Assembly: GCA_016794425.1 (NCBI GenBank)
Contig: JAEUHR010000007.1
Span: 1 to 55,503, forward strand
DNA length: 55,503 nt
From: Planctomycetota bacterium
Lineage (GTDB): Bacteria > Planctomycetota > UBA1135 > UBA2386
Direction: 5' to 3'
The notes under the pieces were generated by a model that ran no database searches, had not been told where the DNA came from, and saw only the letters and a program-made list of their open reading frames with translations. Every line of letters begins with the position of its first letter. The stretch's first letter is position 1. A program made the position numbers and the translations under genes. Of the stretch, positions 1 through 11,791 are shown in pieces.

Positions 1-74
1 CGGCCCTGCTGCACGACCTGCTTCACCGCCTCGAGCTTGAACTCGCGGCTGTGCTTCCTGCGGGGACTACCCAT
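1..74 (-). mobile_element. IS3-family transposase OrfA, 5' end only (runs off the window)
   Basis: Reading the minus strand from 74 gives an ATG and 24 uninterrupted codons to the window edge: MGSPRRKHSREFKLEAVKQV followed by VQQGR. The R-x-(Y/H)-S-x-E-F-K-x-E-A-V core is the N-terminal helix-turn-helix signature of IS3/IS911-type OrfA proteins, which bind the element ends and, after a programmed frameshift, form the OrfAB transposase. A purine-rich AGAAGGAAG ribosome site lies just upstream. The element begins with 5'-TGGACACCC at 121 reading leftward, consistent with the TG...CA termini of the family. The other end and OrfB lie outside the window, so the IS group cannot be named. Too short to appear as an ordinary ORF; the call rests on the N-terminal motif. 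Confidence 0.75.
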
Positions 75-106
75 CGCTTCATCTTCCTTCTGGAGCCTCG
101 CGACTC

Positions 107-652
107 CTATCTGGGTGTCCACTTTCGCGGGGCAAGATCACACTTCGACAACGATGCGTGGAAGCTCTTGTCCTCGGCGCTGGTCGGCCAACCTGCAACT
201 TCGTGCTGTAGGCGAGCCCATGCAGCCGCGAATGCTGTCAGTTTCTTGGTGCAGTCACGAATGCCACCGAGGCCTTCCTGCTTGAGGTCCTCGAGCATGA
301 ATCGCTCTTCGCTCTGAAGGAGGGGGCGCGGCACTCGACCCGTCACTTCGAACACCGCTTCGTTCGACAGCATGGAGAAACAGAACGCGTGCAAGGTCAG
401 CGCTCGGACCTGTTCCGAGCCGAGAACTCCAAGGTCTGCTACCGATCGAGCTAAGTCGGTCGCCGCGGTGCGCGTGAAGGTGCAGACGAGGATTCGAGAG
501 GGCTGCACGCGGTCGACTTCGAGCAGCCTCGCCAGCCTGCGCATCAAGGCAAAGGTCTTACCCGTGCCGGGACCAGCAGCCACCCACAGTGGCGAGTTCG
601 TCGACTTGGCGATGAGGAGTGCTTCTCCCGTAAGGCCTTGGTCCCACTTCAT
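107..652 (-). pseudogene. UvrD/Rep-type helicase, truncated by IS insertion
   Basis: The 181-residue frame starts with a Q-motif-like stretch and then a Walker A (GPGTGKT, about residues 28-34), motif Ia (CTFTRTAATDLA) and a motif Ib-like TLHAFCF. This is the N-terminal 1A/1B part of a superfamily 1A 3'-5' DNA helicase. Family members are usually 500-750 residues, so about two thirds, including motifs II-VI, is missing. The last native codons end at about 121, where the sequence changes into the terminal TGGACACCC of an IS3-type element; the final residues WTPR and the stop come from IS DNA. The start ATG at 652 has no strong ribosome site. It could have been a repair helicase or a defence-island helicase such as a GajB-like protein; the fragment cannot decide. 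Functionally it is almost certainly dead. Confidence 0.72.
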
Positions 653-815
653 TCTTGTATCCTCGCGAGTCTTCCGCGCTTTTTCCGCAGGCTTTCGCCG
701 CCACTTTCACGGCGACACTTGCCGTGACGCTGGCCGTCGGTTGGGGCGGCGAGGGTAGAGCGAGCGGACGGCGCCGACTCGCCGATCCCGGCACCCACAG
801 AGGAGCGGTACGATC

Positions 816-853
816 GGAGCGGGTGATGGAGATCGAGCCCACGAAACTCAGCT
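816..853 (-). repeat. Degenerate copy of the tRNA-Gly 3' half (attachment-site-like)
   Basis: GGAGCGGGTGATGG then GATCGA, CCCACGA and TCAGCT reproduce, with about four mismatches over 38 bases, the 3' half of the tRNA-Gly at 1099-1173 in the same orientation: the CCA-adjacent acceptor strand, the T arm, the variable region and part of the anticodon stem. The 5' half of a tRNA is absent, so it cannot be a functional tRNA. Duplication of a tRNA 3' end is what integration of tRNA-targeting elements leaves behind. Confidence 0.6.
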
Positions 854-937
854 ACTTCGTCGGAGTGTCGAACGACCACCGAACGCGAGCCCCGGAACAG
901 CTTCGGATTCGCGCGCCGAAATCGCGGAGGAACGCCC

Positions 938-958
938 CGAACTCACGACACTCAGCTT
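938..958 (-). repeat. Second, shorter tRNA-Gly-derived fragment
   Basis: Twenty-one bases (starting CGAACTCACGACA and ending CAGCTT) match tRNA-Gly from the T-arm side into the anticodon stem with two mismatches (compare 1118-1138). It lies between the longer degenerate copy and the intact tRNA, in the same orientation. It is short, so chance or independent decay cannot be excluded, but three same-orientation matches within 360 bases favour a common origin. Confidence 0.4.
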
Positions 959-1098
959 CTCGCACATGAGCTTTCGAGGGTTCGCGAGCTTCGGCGGTGC
1001 CCTCCATGCGTCCCCGAAACCGACCAACATCTGCCTGCGCAGCCGCAGCAGGAGGAAGGTGTTGCGCGCGTTCGCGCGCTCGTTCCGGACGAGAAGAA

Positions 1099-1173
1099 TG
1101 GAGCGGGTGATGGGGATCGAACCCACGACATTCAGCTTGGGAAGCTGACGTTCTACCGCTGAACTACACCCGC
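1099..1173 (-). tRNA. tRNA-Gly (anticodon CCC)
   Basis: The minus strand folds into a complete cloverleaf. The acceptor is GCGGGTG paired with CACCCGC, the D arm is GTTCAGCGGTAGAAC, and the anticodon stem TCAGC/GCTGA encloses the loop TTCCCAA, giving anticodon CCC. The T arm contains GGGTTCGATCCCC, followed by discriminator T and an encoded CCA. It reads GGG glycine codons. Its 3' half is duplicated in degenerate form at 816-853 and 938-958, suggesting past use as an integration site. Confidence 0.95.
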
Positions 1174-1350
1174 GCGCAGCACCAGCCGACCCATGCTGGC
1201 GACCGTCGCCGCGCAAGTCAACTGCGCCTCCCGCGCACGACCGAACCAGCAGCCCACCGCGGCACCGCGGCCCCGCGGCCCCGAGGCCCACGCCGCACCC
1301 CTGCCCGCCGCGACTCACCGCCGCACCACCCGCACCGTAGACGCCACCCG

Positions 1351-2547
1351 ATGCCGTCGCCCGACCCGCGCCCACTCCGCACCCCGCCGCTGCCAACCGC
1401 CATCCGCACCGCGCGCCTTACCACGCTCCTCCTAGCCGCCGCCATCCCCGCCTGCCGCGCCACGCGCCCGAGCCACCTGCCCGTCCCGAACCCCGGCGAC
1501 GCGATCGTCGCGGTCAAGTCCTGCGCGCTCCCCGCGAGCGGGCCGTTCTGGAAGTCCTGGGCGCACCACGCGTGGATCGACGTGAAGCGCCCGGACCAGA
1601 CCACCTGGGAGCGCATCGAGAGCGGTGGCCACTTCGGCATCGTGCACATGGACCTCTCCGACCAGGAAGCGCGGCTCGACCGGCGCTTCGGCGAACGCGC
1701 GGTGCGGCTGCTCGGCTGGGTGGAAGGCGACGCGGCGCGCGCGGCGATCGCCGGCATCGACGGCGCGCTCGCCGAACTCGCGCCGCTCTACGCCGACGGC
1801 TACACGATGTGGCCCGGCCCCAACAGCAACACGTTCGTGCGCGAGCTGTGCGCCGACGCGCCCGGGCTCGGGTTCGTGTTCGACCCCAACGCGGTCGGCA
1901 AGGACTACAGTCCGTGGCTCGGCATCGGCGCAACGGCGTCGAAGACCGGGCTGCGGGTCGACACGCCGATCCTCGGCGCCGCGGTCGGCCTGCGCGAAGG
2001 GGTCGAACTGCACGTGCTGCAGCTGACGCTCGGCATCTCGCTCGATCCGCCCGGTCTGTCGCTGCCGTTCCTGCCGCAGATCCCTTGGGGGTGGTTCGGC
2101 AGCGACGACGCGCGGCTCGTGCCACCGCCGCTCGCGGCCGCGACGACGGTCGTGCTCGACGACGCGATCTGCACCGGCGCGCGGCACACGGTCGGCACGT
2201 TCCGCTCTGCGTTCACGCTGGTGCTGGCGCGCGGCGACGAGCGCGGCTGGGCCCGCATCGACGGCACGATCACGGCGGTGCCGGCACTCCCGTCGGCGCG
2301 CGACGTGAAGCTGCAGTTCGCGGTGCACGAACAGGACGGCGTCTCGACCTGGGGTGCCGAGCTGCGCTGCGAACCGAACGCCGCCGCGGACCCGCAGCGG
2401 CTGCAGTGCATGGCGGCGGTCGTGCTGCTCGAGCTGCAGGCCACCGACGACGGGGCCGTCACCGCGACGGTGCGCTGCTTCCGCAGCACGCAGCACGAGT
2501 TCGAGATCCTGTCGCGCGAGCCGCCGCCGCCGGCGGCACGGCGCTGA
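1351..2547 (+). CDS. DUF3750-family lipoprotein
   Basis: This 398-residue protein begins with a long N-terminal region ending in a lipobox (L-L-L-A-A-A-I-P-A-C, Cys35), so it is probably lipidated and envelope-anchored. The body carries the features I associate with DUF3750: an early H-A-W-I-D-V-K strand, the highly conserved WPGPNSNTF block near residue 155, a GKDY motif, and the G-A-A-V-G-L-R-E-G-V-E-L stretch followed by L-G-I-S-L-D-P-P. The family has no established reaction. A C-terminal extension of about 150 residues ends in a Pro/Ala/Arg tail. The start ATG at 1351 leaves a basic N region before the hydrophobic core, but no clear ribosome site is seen. It stands alone, 143 bases upstream of the monooxygenase gene on the same strand. 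Confidence 0.72.
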   Translation: MPSPDPRPLRTPPLPTAIRTARLTTLLLAAAIPACRATRPSHLPVPNPGDAIVAVKSCALPASGPFWKSWAHHAWIDVKRPDQTTWERIESGGHFGIVHMDLSDQEARLDRRFGERAVRLLGWVEGDAARAAIAGIDGALAELAPLYADGYTMWPGPNSNTFVRELCADAPGLGFVFDPNAVGKDYSPWLGIGATASKTGLRVDTPILGAAVGLREGVELHVLQLTLGISLDPPGLSLPFLPQIPWGWFGSDDARLVPPPLAAATTVVLDDAICTGARHTVGTFRSAFTLVLARGDERGWARIDGTITAVPALPSARDVKLQFAVHEQDGVSTWGAELRCEPNAAADPQRLQCMAAVVLLELQATDDGAVTATVRCFRSTQHEFEILSREPPPPAARR

Positions 2548-2690
2548 CCGCAGCGCCTGCGGCCATCGGCCGACGACCGCCTACGCACTCTGCCCGGCGC
2601 CGCCGCCGCGCCGGCGCGCGCGCGAGCTCGTACCCTTCGGCACTCGCTCCGCACCCCGCGCCCTCGCCCCGCGCCTCGCCCCGCACCGCC

Positions 2691-3779
2691 ATGGACTTCA
2701 GCCTCTACTACTTCGCCAACCAGGACACCGCCGACCACGAACGCGACAAGTACCGCCTGATCCTCGACAGCGCCGAGTGGGCGGACCGCAACGGCTTCCG
2801 GCGCCTGTGGACGCCCGAGCGGCACTTCCACAGCTTCGGCGGGCTGTCGCCCAACCCGTCGATCCTGTGCGCGGCACTCGCCGCGCGCACGCGGCGGATC
2901 CAGCTGTGCTCGGGCAGCGTCGTGCTGCCGCTGCACGATCCGATCCGCGTCGCCGAGGAGTGGTCGGTCGTCGACAACCTGTCGAACGGCCGCATCGGCC
3001 TCGGCGTCGCCTGCGGCTGGGTGCCCAACGACTTCGTGATTGGCGACAGCCAGGCGAAGTTCGACCGGCGCAAGGAGGTGTTCGCGGACGGCATCGCGAC
3101 GCTGCGCCGTCTGTGGCGCGGCGACAGCGTGCTGCGGCAGAACCCGCAGGGCGAGCCGGTCGAGGTCCGCACGCTGCCGCGGCCGGTGCAGCGCGACCTG
3201 CCGCTGTGGATCACGGTCGCCGGCAACCCGGACACGTTCCGGCAGGCCGGCGCGCTGGGCGCCAACATCCTGACGCACCTGCTCGGCCAGACGCTCGACG
3301 GCCTCGCCGACAAGATCGCGGTCTACCGCGACGCCTGGCGCGCGGCCGGCCACGCGGGCCGCGGCACCGTGACGCTGATGCTGCACACGTTCGTCGGCGA
3401 GGACGACGACACGGTGCACGACCTCGTCAAGGGGCCGATGAAGCGCTACCTGCAGGGCTCGCTGAGCCTCGCGTCGGCGCACATCTGCTCGGTGCCGTTC
3501 CTGCAGAACGCGCAGAACATCGACCTCGCGAACGTGACCCCGCAGATGGTCGACGACGTGCTCGACGCGTCGTTCGAGAAGTACTTCCACATGAGCGGCC
3601 TGTTCGGTTCGCACGGCAAGTGCCTCGACATGGTCGACAAGGTCGAAGCCGCCGACGTCGACGAGATCGCGAGCCTGATCGACTACGGCGTCGCGCCGGA
3701 CACCGTGCTGCAGAGCCTCGAGCACCTCAACGTCGTGCGCATCCTCGCCAACCCGAAGCCGAGCCTCGCGGTGCGCTGA
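2691..3779 (+). CDS. MupA/Atu3671-family FMN-dependent luciferase-like monooxygenase
   Basis: A 362-residue bacterial luciferase-like TIM-barrel protein. It opens with the strand MDFSLYYFANQ and the WTPERHFHSFGG segment typical of the MupA/Atu3671 subgroup (natural-product biosynthesis LLM class). S-N-G-R-I-G-L-G-V-A-C-G-W and the L-P-L-W-I-T-V-A-G-N-P-D-T-F-R-Q-A-G block form the flavin-binding barrel strands. Members use reduced FMN and O2, often as a domain inside NRPS/PKS megaenzymes that oxidise a carrier-bound intermediate. Here the domain is freestanding with no synthase visible in the window. ATG at 2691 was chosen because the family N-terminus starts exactly there; the open frame extends upstream only through the antisense-like frame of the previous gene. 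The substrate is unknown. Confidence 0.85.
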   Translation: MDFSLYYFANQDTADHERDKYRLILDSAEWADRNGFRRLWTPERHFHSFGGLSPNPSILCAALAARTRRIQLCSGSVVLPLHDPIRVAEEWSVVDNLSNGRIGLGVACGWVPNDFVIGDSQAKFDRRKEVFADGIATLRRLWRGDSVLRQNPQGEPVEVRTLPRPVQRDLPLWITVAGNPDTFRQAGALGANILTHLLGQTLDGLADKIAVYRDAWRAAGHAGRGTVTLMLHTFVGEDDDTVHDLVKGPMKRYLQGSLSLASAHICSVPFLQNAQNIDLANVTPQMVDDVLDASFEKYFHMSGLFGSHGKCLDMVDKVEAADVDEIASLIDYGVAPDTVLQSLEHLNVVRILANPKPSLAVR

Positions 3780-3857
3780 GGCCGCGCGCCGCCACCGGCG
3801 GCGACGGAAAGCGCCGGTCGCCGGGAACTCCGCTGCCGCGACCGGCACTCGGCGGGC

Positions 3858-4223
3858 ATGCGCATCCAGTTCCTCGCGGCGCCGGTCCTGCTGCTGTGCA
3901 GCGCATTCGGCGGGTGTGGCGGCAGCACTGCGCTGGCCGCCAGTGACCTCTTCGGCGCCTGGCACGAAGTCGGTGCCGCCGAGCACGGCCACGTCGTCGA
4001 GTTCGACGCGAAGAGCACGAAGTTCCTGGTGCACGGTCCGGGACCCGGCGGCCACGACACCCACGACCACTTCGCGGGCCAGTACGAAGTGCGCGACCAG
4101 GAGGTCGTGCTGACCGGCGCCTGGGAGAGCAACGACAAGGCCGAGGTCGTGCGCGGCACGCTGCGCGACGGCACGCTGCAGCTGCGCTTCGCGGCGAAGC
4201 CGATCGACTTCCGCCGCCGGTGA
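3858..4223 (+). CDS. Small His-containing lipoprotein, first gene of a zinc-type module
   Basis: A 121-residue protein with a lipoprotein signal: hydrophobic [12 protein letters not shown] then the lipobox F-G-G-C (Cys20). The mature part is a short beta-rich domain containing E-H-G-H-V near residue 44 and a G-G-H-D-T-H-D-H-F cluster near residue 68, a plausible metal-binding patch. I do not recognise the family; the shape (a short lipidated domain with repeated G-x-W/L-x-L-R strands) resembles small META/lipocalin-like folds. It overlaps the downstream DUF1826 gene by a GTGA if that gene starts at 4220. Given the CobW GTPase two genes down, a periplasmic zinc-handling role is an inference only. 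Confidence 0.7.
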   Translation: MRIQFLAAPVLLLCSAFGGCGGSTALAASDLFGAWHEVGAAEHGHVVEFDAKSTKFLVHGPGPGGHDTHDHFAGQYEVRDQEVVLTGAWESNDKAEVVRGTLRDGTLQLRFAAKPIDFRRR

Positions 4224-5016
4224 GCCGCGACGCAGCGATTCGGGAACCGGCGCCGCGCGAGCGGCACTCCGCCGGCATGGATGGACTCGCAAGCGAACGA
4301 CTGGCGCCGTCGGACTGCCGGCGGGTGGCAGAACTCGTCGATCTCGTCGCGCTGTACGAGCCCGACGTGCGCATGGTGGTCTGGGACCGGCCCGTCGATG
4401 CGGGCCTGCGCGCGTTTGCGGCCGGGCCGCTGGCGCACGAGCCGCTGCAGTGGGAGGCCGAAGTCGACGTCGCGGCACTCGACACGGTCACCCCGGTGCC
4501 GCCCGCGGCGGTGGCGCGCGATGCCGCGGCTGCGGCGGCGTTCACGTCCGACGTGCGGTTCCTGGCCCGCCTGTTCGCCGACCTGGTCGGCGCCTCGCGG
4601 CTGGGCGTGCGGCTGGCACGGCTCGAAGCGCCGATGTGCCCGCGCTTCCACACCGACCACGTCGGCGTACGGCTGGTGTCGACGTACGTGGGCCCCGGTT
4701 CGGAATGGCTGGCCGACGAGCACGTCGATCGCCGCCGCCTCGGGCACCGCGCCAACGGTGCGCCCGACGCGACGTCGGGCCTGCTGCGGCCCGGCGCCGT
4801 CGTGCGGCAGCTGCCGGAGTTCGCGGTGGCGCTGATGAAGGGCGAACGATGGCCCGGCGGCGCGGGCCGCGGGGTCGTGCATCGCTCGCCGCCCGAGTGC
4901 GGCGTGCGGCTGTTGCTGTCGATCGACGTGCTGGCACAGGACGACGACGCGGCCGCCGTGCCGGTGCCGGGCCTCGGCATCGGCAGCAGCGGTCCCGCCG
5001 CCTGCGGAGGTGGCCG

Positions 5017-5020
<4 letters not shown>
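4220..5020 (+). CDS. DUF1826 family protein
   Basis: Up to 266 residues. The core reads V-W-D-R-P near residue 53, then a conserved [18 protein letters not shown] block (about residues 130-150) and a late [10 protein letters not shown] segment. This is the pattern of DUF1826, a family of unknown reaction that is repeatedly encoded beside COG0523 GTPases in zinc-limitation regulons. The F-H-T-D and V-H-R residues look like a 2-oxoglutarate/Fe-type H-x-D...H arrangement, but that is speculative. GTG 4220 overlaps the previous stop (GTGA); an in-frame ATG at 4277 is a credible alternative start, since neither has a clear ribosome site. Its stop overlaps the next gene's GTG, indicating translational coupling. 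Confidence 0.75.
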
Positions 5021-6240
<1,220 letters not shown>

Positions 6241-6453
6241 AGCGCACCGCCCCTGCGCCCACGCGGCGGTTCGGGGACGGCGCGACCGTCGCGCCGTGAC
6301 GGGCGATCGCCGCTGCCGCCGGACTCGTCGCCGAAGGGTGCTCCGAGCCGCGAACGGCGTCGGCGGCGCCGGCCGCGTCACGTGCGCGGCGATCCGGCTT
6401 GTCGGTGGCGGGGCCGCGTGTCGCTGCCCCGCACCGAATCCCGACCGAGGCCC

Positions 6454-7188
6454 ATGAAAGCCGTCCTCCAGCGCACGCTGCACCAGAAGCTCCACTACCT
6501 CCGACTGCCGTTCTTCCAGTTCCTGCGCGACGACACGCGCCCGGTCGTCGACCGGCTCGCGTTCTTCCCGTGCATGGCCGGGTTCATCATGAGCTTCGGC
6601 GATCTGAACCGGTACGTGCTGCGCGACGAGCCGACCGACGACGAACACCAGGACATGGTCAACGTGCACACGCACGAGGACGACCACCACTGGCCCTGGT
6701 ACCTCGAGGACTTCGAGAAGCTCGGCTTCGCGACGCCGGCCACGCCGGTGCAGACGCTGCGGTTCCTGTACGGCGAAGGCCGGCTGCAGAACCGGCTGCT
6801 CGCGCACCGGCTCGCGCATCTCGTCTGGAGTGTGTCGCCGACCGTGCGGCTCGCGGTGGTCGAGGCGATCGAGGAGACCGGCAACGTGCTGTTCGAGGCG
6901 ACGTCGCGGCTCGCTGCGTCCTACCGGGCGACGACCGGCGTCGAGCTGCGCTACCTCGGCGACTTCCACTTTCGGCGCGAGTCGGGGCACGCGATGCACA
7001 CCGACCACGCGAAGCTCGCCGCGATCCAGCTCGACGATGCGACCCGCAGCGTGGCGCTGGCCCGCGTCGATCAGGTGTTCGGCTGGTTTCGCGACTGGAC
7101 CGACGAACTGTTGGCGTTCGCGCTCGAGCAGATCGAACGTCGCGCACGGACCCCGAGCGCAGCCGCGAGCCGGCTGCAGGCGAGCTGA
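6454..7188 (+). CDS. Heme-oxygenase-like (HDO superfamily) protein
   Basis: A 244-residue, largely alpha-helical protein. Conserved-looking acidic and His residues are spaced as in the TenA/heme-oxygenase-like di-iron oxidase superfamily: H-T-H-E-D-D-H-H (His72, 74, 78, 79), V-E-A-I-E-E-T-G-N-V-L-F-E (about 130-142) and G-H-A-M-H-T-D-H (His179, 182, 185). Known HDO enzymes use two irons to oxidise, fragment or desaturate small substrates, often lipids or amino acids. Whether this one binds one or two irons cannot be judged from sequence alone. ATG 6454 follows a weak purine stretch; the longer upstream frame is arginine-rich and unlike the rest. The gene ends 2 bases before the FeeM-like acyltransferase, strongly suggesting that they act together. 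Confidence 0.6.
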   Translation: MKAVLQRTLHQKLHYLRLPFFQFLRDDTRPVVDRLAFFPCMAGFIMSFGDLNRYVLRDEPTDDEHQDMVNVHTHEDDHHWPWYLEDFEKLGFATPATPVQTLRFLYGEGRLQNRLLAHRLAHLVWSVSPTVRLAVVEAIEETGNVLFEATSRLAASYRATTGVELRYLGDFHFRRESGHAMHTDHAKLAAIQLDDATRSVALARVDQVFGWFRDWTDELLAFALEQIERRARTPSAAASRLQAS

Positions 7189-7190
7189 CC

Positions 7191-7916
7191 GTGGTCGCTA
7201 CCGACCGCGACGAGGTGTCGCCGGTGGTCCCGCCGGCGACGATGGTCCGGATCGCACGGCTGCCGTGCTGCGTGCGCGTGGCCGCCGGGGCCGAAGACCT
7301 GCAGGACGTCGCCGGCCTGCGGGCGCGCGCCTACGGCCGCCGGGTGCCGCGGCTCGCGGCGCAGCTGCAGCAGCTCGAACCGATCGACCTGCTGCCGGGG
7401 TCGACGGTGTTGCTGGCGCGCAGCCGCGCCGACGGCCGGCCGCTCGGCACCGTTCGGTTGCAGCACCGGGCCGCCGCGCCGCTCGCGCTGGAGGGTTCGG
7501 TGGCCTTGCCCGCGCCCCTGTGCGCGCTGCGGGTCGCCGAGGTCGGCCGGCTGTGCATCGACCGGGCAGCGCCGCCCGGCGTGCGCATGGCGTTGTTCAA
7601 GGCGGTCTGGCGGCTCGCCGGTGCGGCCGCGTTCGACTGGCTCGTCGTGGTGGCCCGCGGCGCCATGGTGCGGGTCTACGAACGGCTCGGCTACCGCGAC
7701 CTGCTGGGGCCGGCCCACGAGGTGCCGATGCGCCACATCGCCGATCTGCCGCACCGGCTGCTGGGGCTCGACGTCGGGCGCGCCGCGGCGGAACTCGACC
7801 GCGAACACCGGCTCTACGAGTTCCTGGTCGCGACCTGCCACCCGGACATCCAGGTGCCGGCGGCGGCGGGATGGCCGCGGGGCGCGGATTCTCCGCGCGC
7901 GGCCGTCACGGCCTGA
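7191..7916 (+). CDS. FeeM-like N-acyl amino acid synthase (GNAT/autoinducer-synthase fold)
   Basis: A 241-residue acyltransferase. After an N-terminal strand come L-R-A-R-A-Y-G-R-R (autoinducer-synthase-like helix) and L-A-R-S-R-A-D-G-R-P-L-G-T-V-R-L. The A-E-V-G-R-L-C-I-D core then leads to a helix and R-V-Y-E-R-L-G-Y-R-D-L, which matches the GNAT motif B end. This is the layout of FeeM and of exosortase-associated acyltransferases, which transfer a fatty acyl group from acyl-ACP to an amino acid. GTG 7191 lies directly after the previous stop; ATG 7242 is an alternative that would remove 17 residues. The C-terminal 30 residues are family-unlike. Candidate product: an N-acyl amino acid that the neighbouring HDO-like enzyme could modify (inference). 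Confidence 0.75.
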   Translation: MVATDRDEVSPVVPPATMVRIARLPCCVRVAAGAEDLQDVAGLRARAYGRRVPRLAAQLQQLEPIDLLPGSTVLLARSRADGRPLGTVRLQHRAAAPLALEGSVALPAPLCALRVAEVGRLCIDRAAPPGVRMALFKAVWRLAGAAAFDWLVVVARGAMVRVYERLGYRDLLGPAHEVPMRHIADLPHRLLGLDVGRAAAELDREHRLYEFLVATCHPDIQVPAAAGWPRGADSPRAAVTA

Positions 7917-8061
7917 ACGATCCCGCTTGTGGCGGCTGCCGCGGCGCCGCGGCACGGAGACCCTGTCGATGTCCGCCACGCTGCGTGCTCGTTCCTGCCT
8001 GCCGTCGTCGTCCCGTCGCGCCGTGGCGCGGCGTGCGGCGCCCGCGGGTATCTTGACCCGG

Positions 8062-8659
8062 ATGGACTCGTCGGCCAATCAGTCGTTCGCGCGCCTCGCG
8101 GCCGGGGACCGCAGCGCGCTCGAACAGCTGCTCGAGCGCTACCTGCCGACGCTGCACGCCTACGTGCGGGTCCGGCTCGGCGGTGCGCTGGAACCGCGCG
8201 AGTCGACGATGGACGTCGTGCAGTCCGTGTGCCGGCAGGTGCTGTCGGCCGAGGGCGCGTTCCGGTTCGTCGACGAGGACCACTTCCGGGCCTGGTTGTT
8301 CAGCGCCGCGGTCAACAAGCTGCGCGAGAAGTTCCGCTACCACCGGGGGCAGCGCCGCGCGGTCGGTCGCGAAGAGCGGGCGCTCGACCACGAGCCGGTG
8401 ACCGCGGCCGCGTTCCTGCAGACGCCCAGCGCCCAGGCGATCGGTGGTGAGACCGCGGCGGCGGTGACGGCGGCGCTGGCCACGCTCAGCGACGCGCACC
8501 GCGAGGTGCTGACGCTGGCGCGGCTCGTGAAGCTGCCGCATCGCGCGATCGCCGAACTGATGGGACGCACCGAACCGGCGGTGCGCCAGCTGCTGGTCCG
8601 CGCGACGCTGGCGCTGGCCGAGGAACTCGAGCGGCGCGGCATCGAACTGGAGCCCGAGC

Positions 8660-8670
<11 letters not shown>
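8062..8670 (+). CDS. ECF-like RNA polymerase sigma factor (planctomycete type)
   Basis: A 202-residue sigma factor. Region 2 contains L-L-E-R-Y-L-P-T-L-H-A-Y-V-R and M-D-V-V-Q-S-V-C-R-Q-V-L, the variant of the RNAP-binding helix that is typical of the planctomycete ECF-like group. F-R-A-W-L-F follows, and region 4 holds L-S-D-A-H-R-E-V-L-T-L-A-R-L with the HTH H-R-A-I-A-E-L-M-G-R-T-E-P-A-V-R-Q. Start ATG 8062 gives the expected length. Its 3' end overlaps the kinase gene by 11 bases, so the two are co-translated. Such sigma factors are usually controlled through the partner kinase and its sensor region, though no direct evidence is visible here. Confidence 0.9.
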
Positions 8671-11779
<3,109 letters not shown>

Positions 11780-11791
11780 TGCGCTCCCGCG

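Larger units (their letters stand above)
653..1098. other. Gene-free region between the broken helicase and tRNA-Gly
   Basis: No open frame here has a recognisable protein or a plausible start. The stretch holds two degenerate copies of the 3' half of the adjacent tRNA-Gly (described separately). It also has a 7-bp inverted repeat at 707-727 (TCACGGC, 7-nt loop, GCCGTGA) with no T tract. The composition is less GC-extreme than the flanking genes. Together with the IS insertion next door, this looks like an eroded integration boundary. Confidence 0.5.

Noticed and set aside
816..853. A second functional tRNA-Gly
   Set aside because: Only the 3' half is recognisable; no D arm, anticodon loop or 5' acceptor strand can be formed.
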